From contig NZ_AMZO01000021.1 of assembly GCF_000331515.1 (NCBI RefSeq), positions 124,001-188,000 on the forward strand: a stretch of DNA of 64,000 nucleotides, in the 5' to 3' direction. This document shows positions 62,484 through 64,000 of this stretch, piece by piece. Origin of the DNA: Photobacterium marinum. Its GTDB lineage: Bacteria; Pseudomonadota; Gammaproteobacteria; Enterobacterales; Vibrionaceae. A program made the position numbers and the translations under genes. The notes beneath the pieces are model-generated. The model had not been told where the DNA came from, made no database searches, and worked only from the letters and a program-made list of their open reading frames with translations. Numbering within the stretch: position 1 is the first letter of the stretch; every line of letters starts with the position of its first letter.

Positions 62484-63914
62484 TTACGCAGTTTGGGGAG
62501 ACTGCTCCAACTGACCTTTAGCTTGTGCACGTTTGTACATCACCAATGTCAGGGCAATCGGAACAATAACGGCCACCAGCATTGCTACCAGATAAACCAT
62601 CCAGTACTGAGGCTGAATTGACAGAATGCCAGGCAGACCACCAACACCGATACCATTTGCCATCACACCAGCACTACCACAGATAGCGGCGGCAATCGCT
62701 GAACCAATCATGGCGCTCAGCATCGGAAACTTGTATTTCAGGTTGATACCGTACATCGCCGGCTCTGTAACACCTAGGTAAGCAGAGATTGCTGCCGGTA
62801 CTGAAATTTCGCGTTCATTGTGTTTTTTGCTAATCCAGATGATACCCACCACCGCAGATGCCTGAGCAATGTTAGACAGAGCAATCAAAGGCCAGATTGG
62901 CGTACCGCCCATATCCTGCATCAGTTGAAGGTCAATAGCGTTTGTTGTGTGGTGAACACCGGTAATCACCAGCGGCGCATAAAAGAAGCCGAAGATCATG
63001 GAGCCCAGAACTGCAAAGTCACCTGTCATCGCAACTTTAGCCGCATAGCCGACACCATCACCCAGCATACGACCGAACGGACCGATGAATGCGTGAGCCA
63101 GAACCACCGCCAAGATGATAGAAACGAACGGTACGATAACCAGGTACAGATACGCTGGAATAATACGCTTCAAGTTGGTTTCAATAACTGCCAGAGCAAT
63201 ACCGGCCAGCATCGCCGGGATAACTTGGGCCTGATACCCGACCTTTTCAATCACAAACAAGCCAAAATCCCAGCTTTCAGGAACCTGCTGACCAATGAGG
63301 TAAGCATTCATCAGCTGAGGTGAAACCAGTGTGACACCCAGTACGATACCCAGAATCGGCGTACCACCCAGTTTTTTCACCGTAGACCAGCAAACGCCAA
63401 CCGGCAGGAAGAAGAAGATAGCTTCACCGATCAACCACAGGAAGGAGTGTACCGTCGCCCAGAACTGACTGATTTGTGTCAGTGTCTGACCGTCGAACAT
63501 GCGGATATCGCCGATCACATTACGGAAGCCAAGAATCAGACCACCGGTGATAATCGCTGGCAACAATGGAACAAAGATTTCGGCAAGGTGTGAGATCCCA
63601 CGTTCCAACAAACTCATGTTCTGGCGAGCGGCCACTTTGGCTTCTTCCTTACTTGCGCCAGCACTACCTGTCAGCTCAGTCAGTACTTTGTAAACCTGGT
63701 CGACTTCTGTACCAATTACTACCTGAAATTGCCCCGCATTGGTGAAACAACCTTTCACCATAGGGATCTGTTCAATGTCCTTAACGCTAGCCTTGTCAGT
63801 ATCGCTTAGCACGAAACGCAGGCGTGTCAGGCAGTGGCTGACACTGGCAATGTTTTCACTGCCCCCAATCAAGGTCACCAGACGCTCGATTTGCTGTCGA
63901 TTAATCTTACTCAT
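62484..63914 (-). CDS. treB: PTS trehalose-specific EIIBC component
   Basis: 476 residues from ATG 63914; ATG 63926 is possible. The EIIB domain has the phosphorylated cysteine in SVSHCLTRLRFVL near 28. The EIIC domain follows with about ten membrane segments and the characteristic GGLILGFRNVIGD, GGTPILGIVLGVTLVSPQLMNAYL, APLVITGVHHTTNAIDLQLMQDMGGTPIWPLIALSNIAQ and AISAYLGVTEPAMYGINLKY. It imports trehalose as trehalose 6-phosphate; a separate EIIA-Glc is needed, as in E. coli. Confidence 0.95.
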   Translation of the reverse strand: MSKINRQQIERLVTLIGGSENIASVSHCLTRLRFVLSDTDKASVKDIEQIPMVKGCFTNAGQFQVVIGTEVDQVYKVLTELTGSAGASKEEAKVAARQNMSLLERGISHLAEIFVPLLPAIITGGLILGFRNVIGDIRMFDGQTLTQISQFWATVHSFLWLIGEAIFFFLPVGVCWSTVKKLGGTPILGIVLGVTLVSPQLMNAYLIGQQVPESWDFGLFVIEKVGYQAQVIPAMLAGIALAVIETNLKRIIPAYLYLVIVPFVSIILAVVLAHAFIGPFGRMLGDGVGYAAKVAMTGDFAVLGSMIFGFFYAPLVITGVHHTTNAIDLQLMQDMGGTPIWPLIALSNIAQASAVVGIIWISKKHNEREISVPAAISAYLGVTEPAMYGINLKYKFPMLSAMIGSAIAAAICGSAGVMANGIGVGGLPGILSIQPQYWMVYLVAMLVAVIVPIALTLVMYKRAQAKGQLEQSPQTA

Positions 63915-63966
63915 GCCGATATCCATCTTTGGTTTAATAGGAATGTCGTAGTTGTGTTTCGCCCAA

Positions 63967-63980
63967 TGGGAATGTTCCCA
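63967..63980. promoter_or_regulatory. TreR-like operator upstream of treBC
   Basis: TGGGAA-TG-TTCCCA, six-base arms with a two-base spacer, 53 bases before the treB start. This is close to the GGGAACGTTCCC-type site of TreR. treR itself is probably beyond the window edge. Confidence 0.6.
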
Positions 63981-64000
63981 CCAATTGATAAGAATAATGA

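Overview
This is a chromosomal segment of a facultatively anaerobic marine gammaproteobacterium. I read it as Vibrionaceae, most likely Photobacterium or a close relative. The reasons are the mgsA-helD-yccS neighbourhood, divergent torS/torT, a phasin, an M9 collagenase, DUF3015/DUF4105/DUF2799 envelope proteins, a PTS treBC operon and moderate-to-low GC. I see no rRNA or tRNA genes, insertion sequences, prophage genes, integron cassettes or CRISPR array.

Positions 1-11,100 hold the first part of a selenium-linked purine locus. The end of yqeC and yqeB (maturation of selenium-dependent molybdenum hydroxylases) are followed by a MauE-like membrane protein and a periplasmic rhodanese. After a small barrel protein and a nucleotidyltransferase comes a xanthine-dehydrogenase-type enzyme with the molybdenum and FAD subunits fused in one 1074-residue chain, its separate 2Fe-2S subunit, and a urate/xanthine permease. 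Positions 11,100-20,100 are mostly envelope genes: DUF3015, a DUF4105/Lnb-type protein with a barrel tail, an Ail/Lom barrel, a DUF2799 lipoprotein, a DUF2975/HTH pair, two very small proteins, DUF3157, and a seven-bladed FG-GAP lipoprotein.

Positions 20,200-34,320 hold the second purine arm. On the minus strand run ygeW-ygeX-ygeY-hyuA-carbamate kinase-GltD-like Fe-S flavoprotein-pyruvate:ferredoxin oxidoreductase, and a sigma-54 activator of the YgeV type is divergent to them. Read together: purine enters by the permease and is hydroxylated by the molybdenum enzyme. The opened ring is stripped of carbamoyl groups (YgeW, HyuA, YgeY). Carbamoyl phosphate yields ATP through carbamate kinase. 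2,3-diaminopropionate is cleaved by YgeX to pyruvate and ammonia, and pyruvate is oxidised by PFOR. This order of steps is inference from families. The divergent ygeW/activator region carries a sigma-54-like promoter, a cluster of TATCA/TGATA half-sites (one copy also lies upstream of the molybdenum enzyme) and an FNR-like box. The larger spacers of the ygeW operon hold strong RNA hairpins, and the hyuA leader can form several interlocking long-range pairings.

Positions 34,390-64,000 are mostly ordinary housekeeping and accessory genes: an S4 protein, a Nudix hydrolase, a TPR membrane protein, RhlE helicase, a triple-rhodanese sulfurtransferase, a MarR regulator with a clear operator, a tandem thioredoxin-fold GST-like protein, a phasin, TorS/TorT without TorR or the reductase, MgsA, an MDR oxidoreductase, helicase IV, YccS, a GNAT acetyltransferase, collagenase, an MFS-PlsC fusion, a TelA-family protein, a LysE exporter, and treC/treB with a TreR-like operator at the right edge.
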